Assembly (NCBI GenBank): GCA_001914235.1
Contig: MQUF01000006.1
Span: 329,234-393,233 of the forward strand
Source of the DNA: Desulfobulbaceae bacterium DB1
Lineage (GTDB): Bacteria > Desulfobacterota > Desulfobulbia > Desulfobulbales > SURF-16
DNA: 64,000 nucleotides
Reading direction: 5' to 3'
Below, piece after piece: positions 52,888-63,432 of this stretch. Position 1 is the first letter of the stretch. Every line of letters starts with the position of its first letter. Below the pieces are notes generated by a model that saw only the letters and a list, made by a program, of their open reading frames with translations, did not search any database and was not told the DNA's origin. A program made the position numbers and the translations under genes.

Positions 52888-55800
52888 TCAGCCCACCAGG
52901 GCAAAAAACGGCCCCGCCTCCGCGCTTGTATCCCGGCTTTCCCAAAGCAGACATGCCTTGCGGACACACTCACGATTCATTGCATACTGACGGCACTGCA
53001 CCGTATCCGCGGCCAAAAGCGATACCGGCAAAACATCTTCGGACAGACGCGCCGCCTCGGTCAGGGCAATGACGCTTTCCCGCTGACAACAGCGTCCAGC
53101 CCGAAATGCCGCAATTTTTTCCAGGATCTTCGCTGTCGCCTGCTGGGCCTTTTGCCGTTTTGCCGGGGTCAGGGGGGTGGCCTCCAGGATGACGGAAAAG
53201 GCAATGCCGACGCCGATCGCCGCGCCGCACCCGCCCCAGAAACCGCAAACCCCGCCCGGCACCCTGCTCCCCCGCTCTATGGCGGTACGAATTTCATTTT
53301 TCCCCACCTTTCCTCCCCGCGCCCGATAGGCGGAAAGGATAATGCCGGGAACCATGGCATGATGCTCCGGTCCATGCATGGAGATGGCCGACTGCGCTCT
53401 GATTTTCTTCAGCAGGATGATCATGTCTTCCACCGCCGATTCGGTGCATATCTTCGTGATCACCGCAAGGCCCTTGTCCTGATGGCAACCGTCGCAAACG
53501 AAATGACCGTTGAAACAGGTGGCATTGGCCTCCTTCTGTTCACCGCAATAATGACAGGTGGCGGTCCGCTCCCTGGTGAAATAGCGCAACTCGCTGCCGC
53601 AGACCATGCAGTCGCTGTGCTGCCTTGGCGTGTCGATGGTTGTCGGAAGGCAACATGAGCCGGCAGCCGCCGCGGAACTTTCCGGCGGCAGATCGCAGCA
53701 CCCCCCCGACTGACGGATGTTGACAACCGCACCCTGCTCATCGACAATAAAAACCGAGTCATCCAGGGCAAAGACGTCGCCTAAGGCAACCCGGCATTTC
53801 TTACCCTTGAGCAGCAAGGCCCCGCTCTCCGTATAGACCGCGCCAAAGGGGCCGCGATAAATGACGTCAACCTCCGCGACCATCGCCGGTTTGTATGCGA
53901 TAAAAGTCAGAGAGTAAAAACGGGTGTCATCGATCACCCGATAGGGAAAGCGTTTGATCAGCCTGATTGCGGTAAATCCGGCGGCGCGCAGCATGGCCAT
54001 CAGATCTTCCTGCTGCATGGCCCCCCCCAGACATTCGCCCCGCAGCTTGTCATCATTTTTAATCCGCACCGGAATCTGTTCATCGGTGACAATATCGGAA
54101 ACCACCAGACGCCCGCCTGGCCGCAGAATGCGGAAGGCCTCATGCAGCGTCTGCCGCTTATCCGGACTTAAATTGATAACGCAATTCGAAATAACCGCAT
54201 CGGCTATCCCATCTTCAAGGGGGATTGCCTCAAGAAAGCCCTTTTTAAATTCGATATTGTCATAGCCAAGACTGCCGGCCACCTGTTTTTGCGAATCCCG
54301 GGCAAGGGCGAGCATTGCATCGGTCATGTCGATGCCGTACACCCGGCCGCTTTCTCCCACCATTTCAGCCGCCTGAAAGCACTCGACGCCGCTGCCGCTG
54401 CCGAGATCAACCACAATGTCCCCTTTCTTGAGCAGCGCATCGCGGACAGGACTGCCGCAGCCGTAAGATCGCTGCCGGGAAACCGCCGGAATAAAATCCG
54501 CCTCCGCCTGTTGCGCGGCAAAGGGATTGACGATATCATCATTGGCTTCGGTTGCGGCCCGTCCGTAGAACTCCCGCACCGCGGCATGCCCCCGGTCATC
54601 ACCCAGGGAAACGACACAATTGCAATGAGTGAGCGACACCTCGCTGCCCCGGTCAGGGCAATCATAACGGACATCACCCATTTTCAGCAGAATCTCTCCC
54701 TCCGGCCCCGTCGGATACCGCCGGGCCTGGCGGGCTATGAGCCAGAGGACCATTTCGTTGTATAATTCCACATAGGGATCATGGCCGGTGAAAGCCACGC
54801 CGCTCAGGTAGCTGTGATCAATATCCCCGCCGCCCACCAAAAATGCAAGGGGATTTTCCTCATAGGCGCTGCCTGCCAGGGTGGCCTGCCGCAGCTTTTT
54901 GAGAACAGGACTTTCCCGCCACACCTTAGCAAGCCCTTGGCCGAGAAACCCGCAGCGCAACTCCTCAAGCCCGACCAGGGCGGGAGAGGGATAAATAGCT
55001 CCGTCAGGCCCCACGGCAATGGACTCCCAGCCGCTGTTGCTCAGATCATGGCGGGTTCCCGGCGAAGCGAAAACCTGACTCTTGAGGGCCTCGACATTAT
55101 CCACTGTCATGCCGATTCGTTCGGCGAGCTCCAACGCCGGGCGCAGATGGCCCCAGATCTCCCCGGCGGAAACAAACTGGTCGCGGCTCCCCTTGCCCCG
55201 GACAAAATGCCAAAGCAGGTGCATATTGCGAATGCCCGTGTCGCGCGCAAAAGTGATGATGGCGGAAAGATCGCCGACATTGCCCCGATTGACCGCAACC
55301 GACAAGGTGGGATATATTTCCTTGCAACGAAGCAAGGCGAGAGTTGAACAAAGCCGGGCAAACGTGCCCTTGCCGCGCAAGGCATCGTGGCTATTTTCCA
55401 GGCCGTCCAGACTGATCTGCAAGTGCAGCCTTGCCAAGGGAAGGCGGTCGAACAGATCTCCCTGCTCATGCAGGAGCAGACCGTTGGTCAACACCACGGC
55501 ATGCACCTCCCGATCCTCCAGCAGCGAAGCGAGAATGGAGGCAAATTGCGGATAGACAAAGGGCTCGCCGCCGGTGAAATAGAAAATGGTGCAGCCCAGG
55601 GCGCGCGCTTCCGTGATGCCGCGGGCGAGATCAGCGGAGTCAAGTGATTGACGCGCAGCCGGCGAGGCGCTGAAAAGGCAATGGCTGCAGGCCAGGTTGC
55701 AGGAGTTGGTGAGGTGAAACCAGCACTCCTTCAAGGCGGAGAGTTTCAGGCCGTCCTCCCGCCCCCTGTATGCATCGGCTGCGGGTCGGTCGGCAAAGGA

Positions 55801-55986
55801 AATAAGCCGTGAGCGCGTGAGTTCATCCCGGTTGCGGTCCGTTTCGTCGGTCACGCCGGAAAGCAGCGCGTCGGCCTTCCGGCCCGCGACAAACCAGTCG
55901 GGTTTCAGGGGGTCGACAAAGATCGCCAGCCCGTCACGCTCATACCTTTTCCAGTATTTGAATGATTTCATCGTATTCATTTTCAA
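52888..55986 (-). CDS. Radical SAM / ArsM-like methyltransferase / DUF5714 fusion protein
   Basis: A 1032-residue protein with three parts. The radical SAM domain has C96-x3-C100-x2-C103 (CNLACSHC) and FTGGEP. From about residue 465 an ArsM-like methyltransferase follows: YGCGSP (Cys510), [31 protein letters not shown] (Cys602) and GECLGGA (Cys652). These match three of four arsenic-binding cysteines of CmArsM/CrArsM, with 50 residues between the last two as in those enzymes. The first ArsM cysteine is absent, but C455/C457 lie upstream. The C terminus has CC pairs, a CxxC zinc-ribbon-like cluster and [12 protein letters not shown], which I read as DUF5714. mutM follows. Confidence 0.88.
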   Translation of the reverse strand: MKMNTMKSFKYWKRYERDGLAIFVDPLKPDWFVAGRKADALLSGVTDETDRNRDELTRSRLISFADRPAADAYRGREDGLKLSALKECWFHLTNSCNLACSHCLFSASPAARQSLDSADLARGITEARALGCTIFYFTGGEPFVYPQFASILASLLEDREVHAVVLTNGLLLHEQGDLFDRLPLARLHLQISLDGLENSHDALRGKGTFARLCSTLALLRCKEIYPTLSVAVNRGNVGDLSAIITFARDTGIRNMHLLWHFVRGKGSRDQFVSAGEIWGHLRPALELAERIGMTVDNVEALKSQVFASPGTRHDLSNSGWESIAVGPDGAIYPSPALVGLEELRCGFLGQGLAKVWRESPVLKKLRQATLAGSAYEENPLAFLVGGGDIDHSYLSGVAFTGHDPYVELYNEMVLWLIARQARRYPTGPEGEILLKMGDVRYDCPDRGSEVSLTHCNCVVSLGDDRGHAAVREFYGRAATEANDDIVNPFAAQQAEADFIPAVSRQRSYGCGSPVRDALLKKGDIVVDLGSGSGVECFQAAEMVGESGRVYGIDMTDAMLALARDSQKQVAGSLGYDNIEFKKGFLEAIPLEDGIADAVISNCVINLSPDKRQTLHEAFRILRPGGRLVVSDIVTDEQIPVRIKNDDKLRGECLGGAMQQEDLMAMLRAAGFTAIRLIKRFPYRVIDDTRFYSLTFIAYKPAMVAEVDVIYRGPFGAVYTESGALLLKGKKCRVALGDVFALDDSVFIVDEQGAVVNIRQSGGCCDLPPESSAAAAGSCCLPTTIDTPRQHSDCMVCGSELRYFTRERTATCHYCGEQKEANATCFNGHFVCDGCHQDKGLAVITKICTESAVEDMIILLKKIRAQSAISMHGPEHHAMVPGIILSAYRARGGKVGKNEIRTAIERGSRVPGGVCGFWGGCGAAIGVGIAFSVILEATPLTPAKRQKAQQATAKILEKIAAFRAGRCCQRESVIALTEAARLSEDVLPVSLLAADTVQCRQYAMNRECVRKACLLWESRDTSAEAGPFFALVG

Positions 55987-56090
55987 TTTGGGTTACATTG
56001 GCAAAAATTTTTGGCGGCTTGCGGGAAACGGAATTTTTCAATCTCCCTTTCAATAGAATAGCCGCACCCTATCATAAATCACGTTTTATG

Positions 56091-56113
56091 CAATCAGGAT
56101 CGATTCCTGATTG
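56091..56113. other. Short palindrome upstream of rph
   Basis: CAATCAGGA and TCCTGATTG flank a five-base centre, a perfect nine-base dyad 29 bases before the rph start. No T run follows, so it is more likely an operator or a leader hairpin than a terminator. Its regulator is unknown. Confidence 0.5.
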
Positions 56114-56141
56114 TAACCAGGACAAATTAAAAACAAGAAAA

Positions 56142-57970
<1,829 letters not shown>

Positions 57971-57977
57971 CCAGCAA

Positions 57978-57999
57978 AGCCGGCCCACCCCGGCCGGCT
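57978..57999 (+). other. Strong GC-rich hairpin between tgt and yajC
   Basis: A perfect eight-base-pair stem (AGCCGGCC and GGCCGGCT) with a six-base loop, eight bases after the tgt stop. There is no T run, so it may be an mRNA-stabilising or processing hairpin rather than a terminator. Confidence 0.5.
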
Positions 58000-58085
58000 G
58001 CAACGAACCATGAAACTCCGCTCCTCCGGCATCGGCAATTTCCGGACCAGGACGGGCTTTCATAATAAAAACGAAGGAGTAACAC

Positions 58086-58424
58086 ATGACCTCACTCGCC
58101 TATGCTGCCGATGCGGCACCTCCGGCCGGAAGCGCCCTGACGGGCTTTCTGCCGATGATCCTCATCTTTGTCGTCTTTTATTTCCTGCTCATCCGCCCCC
58201 AGCAGAAAAAGGCAAAAGCCCAGCAGGAATTTCTCGCCAACCTGAAAAAAGGCGATGAAGTCGTCACCGGCGGCGGCCTGCACGGCAAGATCACCGGCCT
58301 GACCGATACGGTGGTCACCCTGGAAATCGCCGACAATATCCGGGTAAAGGTTTCCCGCCAGTATATCCTCGGTGCAGCCGGTGCGGCCGGCGGCAAACAG
58401 GACCAGTCATGCGCCGGCGGATGA
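58086..58424 (+). CDS. yajC: Preprotein translocase subunit YajC
   Basis: A 112-residue single-span membrane protein associated with SecDF. It has one transmembrane helix at about residues 21-39 (GFLPMILIFVVFYFLLIRPQ) followed by QKKAKAQQEFLANLKKGDEV and VVTGGGLHGKITG, typical of YajC. A GAAGGAG precedes the ATG. secD and secF, which often follow, are not present: a terminator and an unrelated gene follow instead. Confidence 0.95.
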   Translation: MTSLAYAADAAPPAGSALTGFLPMILIFVVFYFLLIRPQQKKAKAQQEFLANLKKGDEVVTGGGLHGKITGLTDTVVTLEIADNIRVKVSRQYILGAAGAAGGKQDQSCAGG

Positions 58425-58465
58425 AGCATCGGGCGATAGTTTCACCGTCGGTGGAGCACTAATTT

Positions 58466-58510
58466 GACGATGCCGACAGGGAAGACGGCATCGTCATCTG
58501 ATTTATTTTT
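58466..58510 (+). terminator. Terminator after yajC
   Basis: A perfect ten-base-pair stem (GACGATGCCG and CGGCATCGTC), extendable by one T-A pair, with a ten-base loop. After ATCTG comes the T-rich tract ATTTATTTTT. It separates the rph-tgt-yajC unit from the hybrid kinase gene. Confidence 0.7.
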
Positions 58511-58535
58511 CTTGAGATAAGCTGACCAGTCCATT

Positions 58536-61289
58536 ATGCCGGAAAACCTTTTGGAACGCGCTTTCAACCTCGACAGTCTTCCCACCCTGCCTTCCGTGGC
58601 CATGGAAGCGATCCGCCTCATGGAAGGCCAGAGTTCTACATTTGACTCCCTGGCGGAATTGCTGAAAAACGACCAGGTGCTTACCGGCAAGATCCTGCGT
58701 TATGCCAATTCCGCCCACGTGGGAGCCCGGCGGGAAATTACCACCATTCCCCAGGCCATCTCGGCGGCGGGCTTCAATGCGGTGCGCAGTATTATCCTGT
58801 CCGTATCGATTTTTGACAGCTTTTCCGCTGCCACGGCAAAAGAACAGGATAAACTTGTCCGTTTCTGGCTGCACTCCATCGGTGTGGCAGCCACCGCCGA
58901 AACCCTGGCCCATCATCTCGACTTTCCCTCTCCGGACGAAGCCTACCTCTGCGGCCTGATCCACGACCTGGGGAAGCTGGTCTGCTATCAACAGTTCCCG
59001 GACAGCTTTGCCCGCATATGCCGGGAAATTGAGCACCCGTCCTTCACCATGGACAATGAGCTGCTGCCGCTTGATGTCGAGCAAGCCATCGCCGGCTTCA
59101 ATCATGTCGATGCCGGCAAGATTATCGGCGAACGCTACGGGTTCCCGGACATGCTGACCCGCTCCATGTGGCTGCATCATCAACCGGTTATCGAAACCAT
59201 TGCCCCGGAAAACGATAACCTGCCCCAGCTCATCCGCTTTGCCGATGTCCTCTGCGTCACCCACAACGTCGGTTCCAGCTATTTCCTGACCTCTCAGCCG
59301 GTCTGCCACGAAAACTTCCATTTCGCCCTGGAAAATCTGGCCCGCCTCCACCATCTGACCTCCCGGGATCTCAATGAAATCATGGAGAATGTGCATCACC
59401 GGGTGGAAGAGGTGTGTAAAATTCTCGGGTTCTGGGACAAAGAAAAATACCAGCAACTGCTGCGCTCAGCCAATGCCAGCCTCGGCCGCATGAGTCTGCA
59501 GCTCGACGAAAACAACCAGGTTTTATCTGCCACCAACCAGGTGCTCGCCGCCACCTGCGAAATGCACAAACGGCTGCACACCGAACTCTCCCTGAAAGAA
59601 GCGGCGGAAATCATTTGTGATTCCGTTTGCCGGGCCTTTGAGGTGGAGCGCAGTCTTTGCCTGATCCGCGATCCCAAGGCCCATCGCTTTGTCGGCTCCC
59701 TGGCTGAATCCCATGCCTTTCACGATATCGAGCTGCCCACCACCCTTGCCGACATGACCAAGCGTAAAAAATATGCGACAAGCGACATCGAGATCGAGGC
59801 GGCCAACCGGCTTGAGCAGGCAACCCATGATCTGGTGCACGGCAGAATCGACGAGTCCCGCATGTTCAGCATCATGTCCGGATCGAAATTTCTCGCCACC
59901 TTTTTTGTGGCGGATAAGAATTCCAGATGGCGCAAGGAGCCGCTGCTCGGCCAGCTGCTGGTCGATTTCAGCAGCGGTCCGGATTTCATCCGCAACGGCG
60001 TCGGCGAACTGCAGCAGAATTTCGAGGCCTTTGCCGCTGCCGCCGGCACCGCCATCGAACGTCTTCTCCTCCAGCAGGCCGTCAACCGTCAGGCCAGGAA
60101 ACTTGCTGAGACGTCCCGCAAAATGGAACAGAAACAGCAGCAGCTTTTTCATTCACACCGCCTGGCCACGGTGGGCCATCTTGCCTATGGCACCGCCCAC
60201 GAGATCAACAATCCTCTCACGGTTATTTCGCTGAATCTCCAGTTACTGAAACGAATGCTGAAACAGTCAATGGCGGACAAACCCGAGCCGGCCAAGCGAC
60301 TGGACATAATTTCAGGTCAGGTGGAGCGCATCGCAAGCGTTGTTACCAATCTCATGAGTTTTGCCAAGCCCACTGAGCCGAAATTCGACCCGATCAATGT
60401 TGTCGATGTCATTAAAAAAGCCCTGAGCATGATGGAATCGCGAGAATCCCTTGCCAATATCACCATTGACAACCAGCTGCCCGCCAAACTTGCCGCGGTT
60501 CTCGTCGATCCGCAGCAGATCGAGCAGGTTTTCCTCAATCTTTTCATCAACAGCTGCCAGGCCATGCCCGACGGCGGCACCCTGACCATCCAGGCCGCCG
60601 GCGACCAGGACTTCATCGATGTGTCTGTTCGCGACACCGGCCACGGCATTGCCCGGAAAGATCTGGGCAAAGTTTTTGATCCTTTTTTCACCACCAAACT
60701 GGAAGGTGAGGGGACCGGACTCGGCCTTGCCGTGTGCCATACCATCATGGAACACAATAAAGGGACCCTTCGGGTGGAAAGCGTTGAAGGGCGGGGCACG
60801 ACCTTTCTGGTGCGACTTCCTTTGGACAAAAGTGACCGACTCCGCCAGATGAAAAAAATCCTGAAAACCAGAAAAAAGGAAGAAAACAGCGAAGAAGAAA
60901 ACAAATACAGGATTCTCGTGGTGGACGACGAAGAATCGCTGAACTCCGTTGTTCGCGAAACCCTGCAGGCCGCAGGCTACAGCGCCGAAGGCGCCTATGA
61001 CGGGGTGGAAGGGGTGGAAAAACTGCGAAACGACAAATATCATGCCGTCCTGCTTGATCTCCGCATGCCGCGCAAAGACGGCTTTTCCGTGCTGAAATTT
61101 ATCAAACAGGAATATCCGGAAATAGCGGTGGTCATCATAACCGGCCATGCCTCCATGGCGGAAATCCAGGAAACGGCGGAAAAAGGAGCATTTGCCTGCC
61201 TGAAAAAGCCTTTCATGCTGGACAAAATGCTGGATACCATCGCCCGGGCAATAAAGGCCCAGGAAAGCCCTCCGACAAAACCGGCGTGA
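58536..61289 (+). CDS. HDOD-GAF-histidine kinase-receiver hybrid protein
   Basis: A 917-residue cytoplasmic signalling protein. Order of parts: HDOD (about residues 10-210, with CGLIHDLGKLV), a coiled segment, a GAF-like sensor (about 350-520), HisKA with phosphoacceptor His555 (TAHEINNPLTVISLNLQLL), HATPase with N box (FINSCQAMPDGG) and G box (GTGLGLAVCHT), and a C-terminal receiver (ILVVDDEESLNSV, acceptor Asp841 in LLDLRMPRKDG). No transmembrane segment is evident. Its stop overlaps the start of the MerR-MinD gene (TGATG), so they work in one unit. Confidence 0.9.
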   Translation: MPENLLERAFNLDSLPTLPSVAMEAIRLMEGQSSTFDSLAELLKNDQVLTGKILRYANSAHVGARREITTIPQAISAAGFNAVRSIILSVSIFDSFSAATAKEQDKLVRFWLHSIGVAATAETLAHHLDFPSPDEAYLCGLIHDLGKLVCYQQFPDSFARICREIEHPSFTMDNELLPLDVEQAIAGFNHVDAGKIIGERYGFPDMLTRSMWLHHQPVIETIAPENDNLPQLIRFADVLCVTHNVGSSYFLTSQPVCHENFHFALENLARLHHLTSRDLNEIMENVHHRVEEVCKILGFWDKEKYQQLLRSANASLGRMSLQLDENNQVLSATNQVLAATCEMHKRLHTELSLKEAAEIICDSVCRAFEVERSLCLIRDPKAHRFVGSLAESHAFHDIELPTTLADMTKRKKYATSDIEIEAANRLEQATHDLVHGRIDESRMFSIMSGSKFLATFFVADKNSRWRKEPLLGQLLVDFSSGPDFIRNGVGELQQNFEAFAAAAGTAIERLLLQQAVNRQARKLAETSRKMEQKQQQLFHSHRLATVGHLAYGTAHEINNPLTVISLNLQLLKRMLKQSMADKPEPAKRLDIISGQVERIASVVTNLMSFAKPTEPKFDPINVVDVIKKALSMMESRESLANITIDNQLPAKLAAVLVDPQQIEQVFLNLFINSCQAMPDGGTLTIQAAGDQDFIDVSVRDTGHGIARKDLGKVFDPFFTTKLEGEGTGLGLAVCHTIMEHNKGTLRVESVEGRGTTFLVRLPLDKSDRLRQMKKILKTRKKEENSEEENKYRILVVDDEESLNSVVRETLQAAGYSAEGAYDGVEGVEKLRNDKYHAVLLDLRMPRKDGFSVLKFIKQEYPEIAVVIITGHASMAEIQETAEKGAFACLKKPFMLDKMLDTIARAIKAQESPPTKPA

Positions 61290-62347
61290 TGGACTCCCGC
61301 TTGTTGTCCATAGACGATCTCGTCCGCCGGACCGGCCTGGAAGAAAGCCTGCTGCGTTATTATGAATCCGAGCATGGCGATGAACTGCCTGCCAAAATTC
61401 TGCAGGGAGGAGTGCTGTTCTTTCCCCCGGCCAGCGAGGCTGCCTTTGCCGCCATCCACGCCCGCCACCAGTCGGGCAACAGCGAACGGCCCTTGCCGGC
61501 AGTTCGCTTTGCCAGGGTCATTGCCGTGACCTCCGGCAAGGGCGGGGTAGGGAAAACCAACCTTGCCCTCAATCTGGCCATCGAATTTCAACGGCAGGGC
61601 AAAATGACGGTGGTGCTTGACGGCGACATGGGTCTGGCCAATGTGCACCTGCTGGCCGGCATCACCCCGCGTCACAGCCTGACGGATCTCGTTCGGGGCA
61701 AGGTGGGGATGGCGGAGGTCATCGAAGCCGGGCCTGAAGGCATCGGCATTATTGCCGGCGGCAGCGGCATTCTCGCCCTGGCCGACAGCAGCCGGCAGGA
61801 TCGCTCCCGCATTATCGAATCCCTGATGCAGCTTGAAAAAGCGGCCGACATCATTGTCGTGGACACCGGCGCCGGAATGGGACGGGCGGTGCGGGATTTT
61901 CTCATGGCAGCCGATGAACTTCTCTTTGTCATCACCCCGGACATCACCTCCCTTGCCGACGCCTACGGACTGTTGAAGGTGCTGCACCAGGAAAAGATGC
62001 CCGAACGCCCGCTTTATCTGGTGGTCAATATGGCCGGCAATCTCAAGCAGGCGGCGGACGTCGCCCAGCGCTTTGTTGCCTGCGCCCGGGATTTTCTCGG
62101 CCGTACCGTCATCAATGGCGGCTATGTCCTGCGAGACTCCACCGTTTCCCTGGCCGCGGCGCGCCGCACCCCCCACTCTGTCTACCGACCGGAGGCAAGG
62201 GTGAGCAAAAACACCAGAACCATCGCCCAGAATCTTCTTCAGGGAGGCAGCGCCAACGGACAGGGCAGCTCCTCCTTCGGCCGCTACCTGAACCTCATCC
62301 GCGCGGCCCGGGAACAGGCCCCGCAAGCGCAGAGGAAAACGGCATGA
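61289..62347 (+). CDS. MinD/FlhG-type ATPase with N-terminal MerR-like helix-turn-helix
   Basis: A 352-residue fusion. Residues 1-60 look like a MerR-type helix-turn-helix (LSIDDLVRRTGLEESLLRYYE). From about residue 75 is a ParA/MinD ATPase of the FlhG branch, with deviant Walker A SGKGGVGKTNLALNLAIEF, DGDMGLANVHLLAGI and VVDTGAGMGRAVRDFLMAAD. The start is ATG 61289, with coupled TGATG; a GTG one codon earlier is possible. No flhF, fliA or flagellar genes are present, so a role in flagellar placement is not supported here. Confidence 0.85.
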   Translation: MDSRLLSIDDLVRRTGLEESLLRYYESEHGDELPAKILQGGVLFFPPASEAAFAAIHARHQSGNSERPLPAVRFARVIAVTSGKGGVGKTNLALNLAIEFQRQGKMTVVLDGDMGLANVHLLAGITPRHSLTDLVRGKVGMAEVIEAGPEGIGIIAGGSGILALADSSRQDRSRIIESLMQLEKAADIIVVDTGAGMGRAVRDFLMAADELLFVITPDITSLADAYGLLKVLHQEKMPERPLYLVVNMAGNLKQAADVAQRFVACARDFLGRTVINGGYVLRDSTVSLAAARRTPHSVYRPEARVSKNTRTIAQNLLQGGSANGQGSSSFGRYLNLIRAAREQAPQAQRKTA

Positions 62348-63207
62348 GCTCCTCCGGCTGGGCGGAAAAATTCGGTTTCTTCCGCAATCCCTTCAAGGAC
62401 ACCCTTGATGCCGATCTCTTTTACCGAACCAGGCAGCATGAAGAGGCGCTGGTCAAAATCCGCATCGGCATCGAGGACTGCCACGCCCTCATCCTGCTCA
62501 GCGGCGCTTCCGGAACCGGTAAAACCCTGGTGTCACAACTTGCAGTGCGCGACCTGGACCCCTCCCGCTTCAAACCGGTGATTGTGCCGGTCTCCCCGGA
62601 CATGGGCAAGGCGATGCTGCTCGGCCGGATTATCTGCGAAGCGGACCCGGAGCGGAAACAGGGAAGATGCGCCCACGAACGGCTTACCCAGCTCCAGGAA
62701 ACAGCGCTTGCACTCCACGAGCACGGCAAGCGGCTGGTTGTCGTCATTGACGAGGCCCATTTCCTGAAAGCCGACGCCCTCCATATCCTGCGCACCCTGT
62801 CCAATCTGGAAACGGAACAGGAAAAACTGGTGACCGTGCTTCTCGTCGCGGAAAAAAGCCTGTCACGCCGGCTGACGAATCCCTCCTACGCCTCGCTGCG
62901 GGGCCGCATCACCTTTGCCGTCCGGCTTGATCCCCTCAAGCGGGAAGAAACGGAACAGTTCGTCAAATACCGGCTGCTCAAATGCGGGGCCTCCCCCGAC
63001 CTGCTGACCGGGGATGCTTTTGCCGTCGTGCACCGGATCAGCGGCGGCATTCCCAGGGAAATCAACCGGATACTCTATAACGGTTTTCTGGAGGCGGTAA
63101 GCGGCAACCAAAGGAGGATAACCGGTGCCCTGATGACGGAAACAGGCGTGAAGCTGGGAATTGACCATGAGCAAAATAAGCAGTCTGCGTCTCACCCCGC
63201 CGCCTAA
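62344..63207 (+). CDS. ExeA/GspA-type AAA ATPase
   Basis: A 287-residue AAA ATPase. It begins FGFFRNPFKDTLDADLFYRT, as ExeA proteins do, followed by Walker A SGASGTGKTLVSQL, Walker B RLVVVIDEAHFL and a winged C-terminal region. ExeA normally carries a peptidoglycan-binding domain and works with ExeB to assemble the type II secretion secretin. Here no peptidoglycan domain or membrane segment is seen. It overlaps the MerR-MinD gene by four bases. Confidence 0.87.
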   Translation: MSSSGWAEKFGFFRNPFKDTLDADLFYRTRQHEEALVKIRIGIEDCHALILLSGASGTGKTLVSQLAVRDLDPSRFKPVIVPVSPDMGKAMLLGRIICEADPERKQGRCAHERLTQLQETALALHEHGKRLVVVIDEAHFLKADALHILRTLSNLETEQEKLVTVLLVAEKSLSRRLTNPSYASLRGRITFAVRLDPLKREETEQFVKYRLLKCGASPDLLTGDAFAVVHRISGGIPREINRILYNGFLEAVSGNQRRITGALMTETGVKLGIDHEQNKQSASHPAA

Positions 63208-63352
63208 ACAGCAACCCCCCGCGGAAGGGCTGCAGAAAGAGGAACTGGATGTCCTGAGCGGCACTCCGGCGCCTGAGCTTGGGGAAAAACAGCCGCAAAA
63301 AGCATTGCGGCAGCCAAGCACACCTGAACATTCCAACCACCGCAATTCATGA
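63167..63352 (+). CDS. Possible small proline-rich protein
   Basis: A 61-residue reading frame rich in Pro, Gln and Glu (LTPPPKQQPPAEGLQKEELD, then TPAPELGEKQPQ), overlapping the ExeA-like gene by 41 bases. It has no recognised family. It may be a linker protein in the ExeA/MinD unit, or spurious. There is no strong ribosome-binding site. Confidence 0.35.
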   Translation: MSKISSLRLTPPPKQQPPAEGLQKEELDVLSGTPAPELGEKQPQKALRQPSTPEHSNHRNS

Positions 63353-63366
63353 ACATTTCTATTTCC

Positions 63367-63396
63367 TTGGCATGGGCATTTTTTTTCTGGTAATCT
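63367..63396 (+). promoter_or_regulatory. Possible promoter for the solute-binding protein gene
   Basis: TTGGCA (63367-63372) and TAATCT (63391-63396) are separated by 18 bases, about 37 bases upstream of the start codon. This is a moderate sigma-70 match. Confidence 0.45.
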
Positions 63397-63432
63397 GAAA
63401 ACAACTCGACAGAAAAAGGATTTGAAAACCCA

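Noticed and set aside
57978-57999. Rho-independent terminator between tgt and yajC
   Set aside because: The stem is strong, but no T tract follows, and tgt-yajC are usually co-transcribed.
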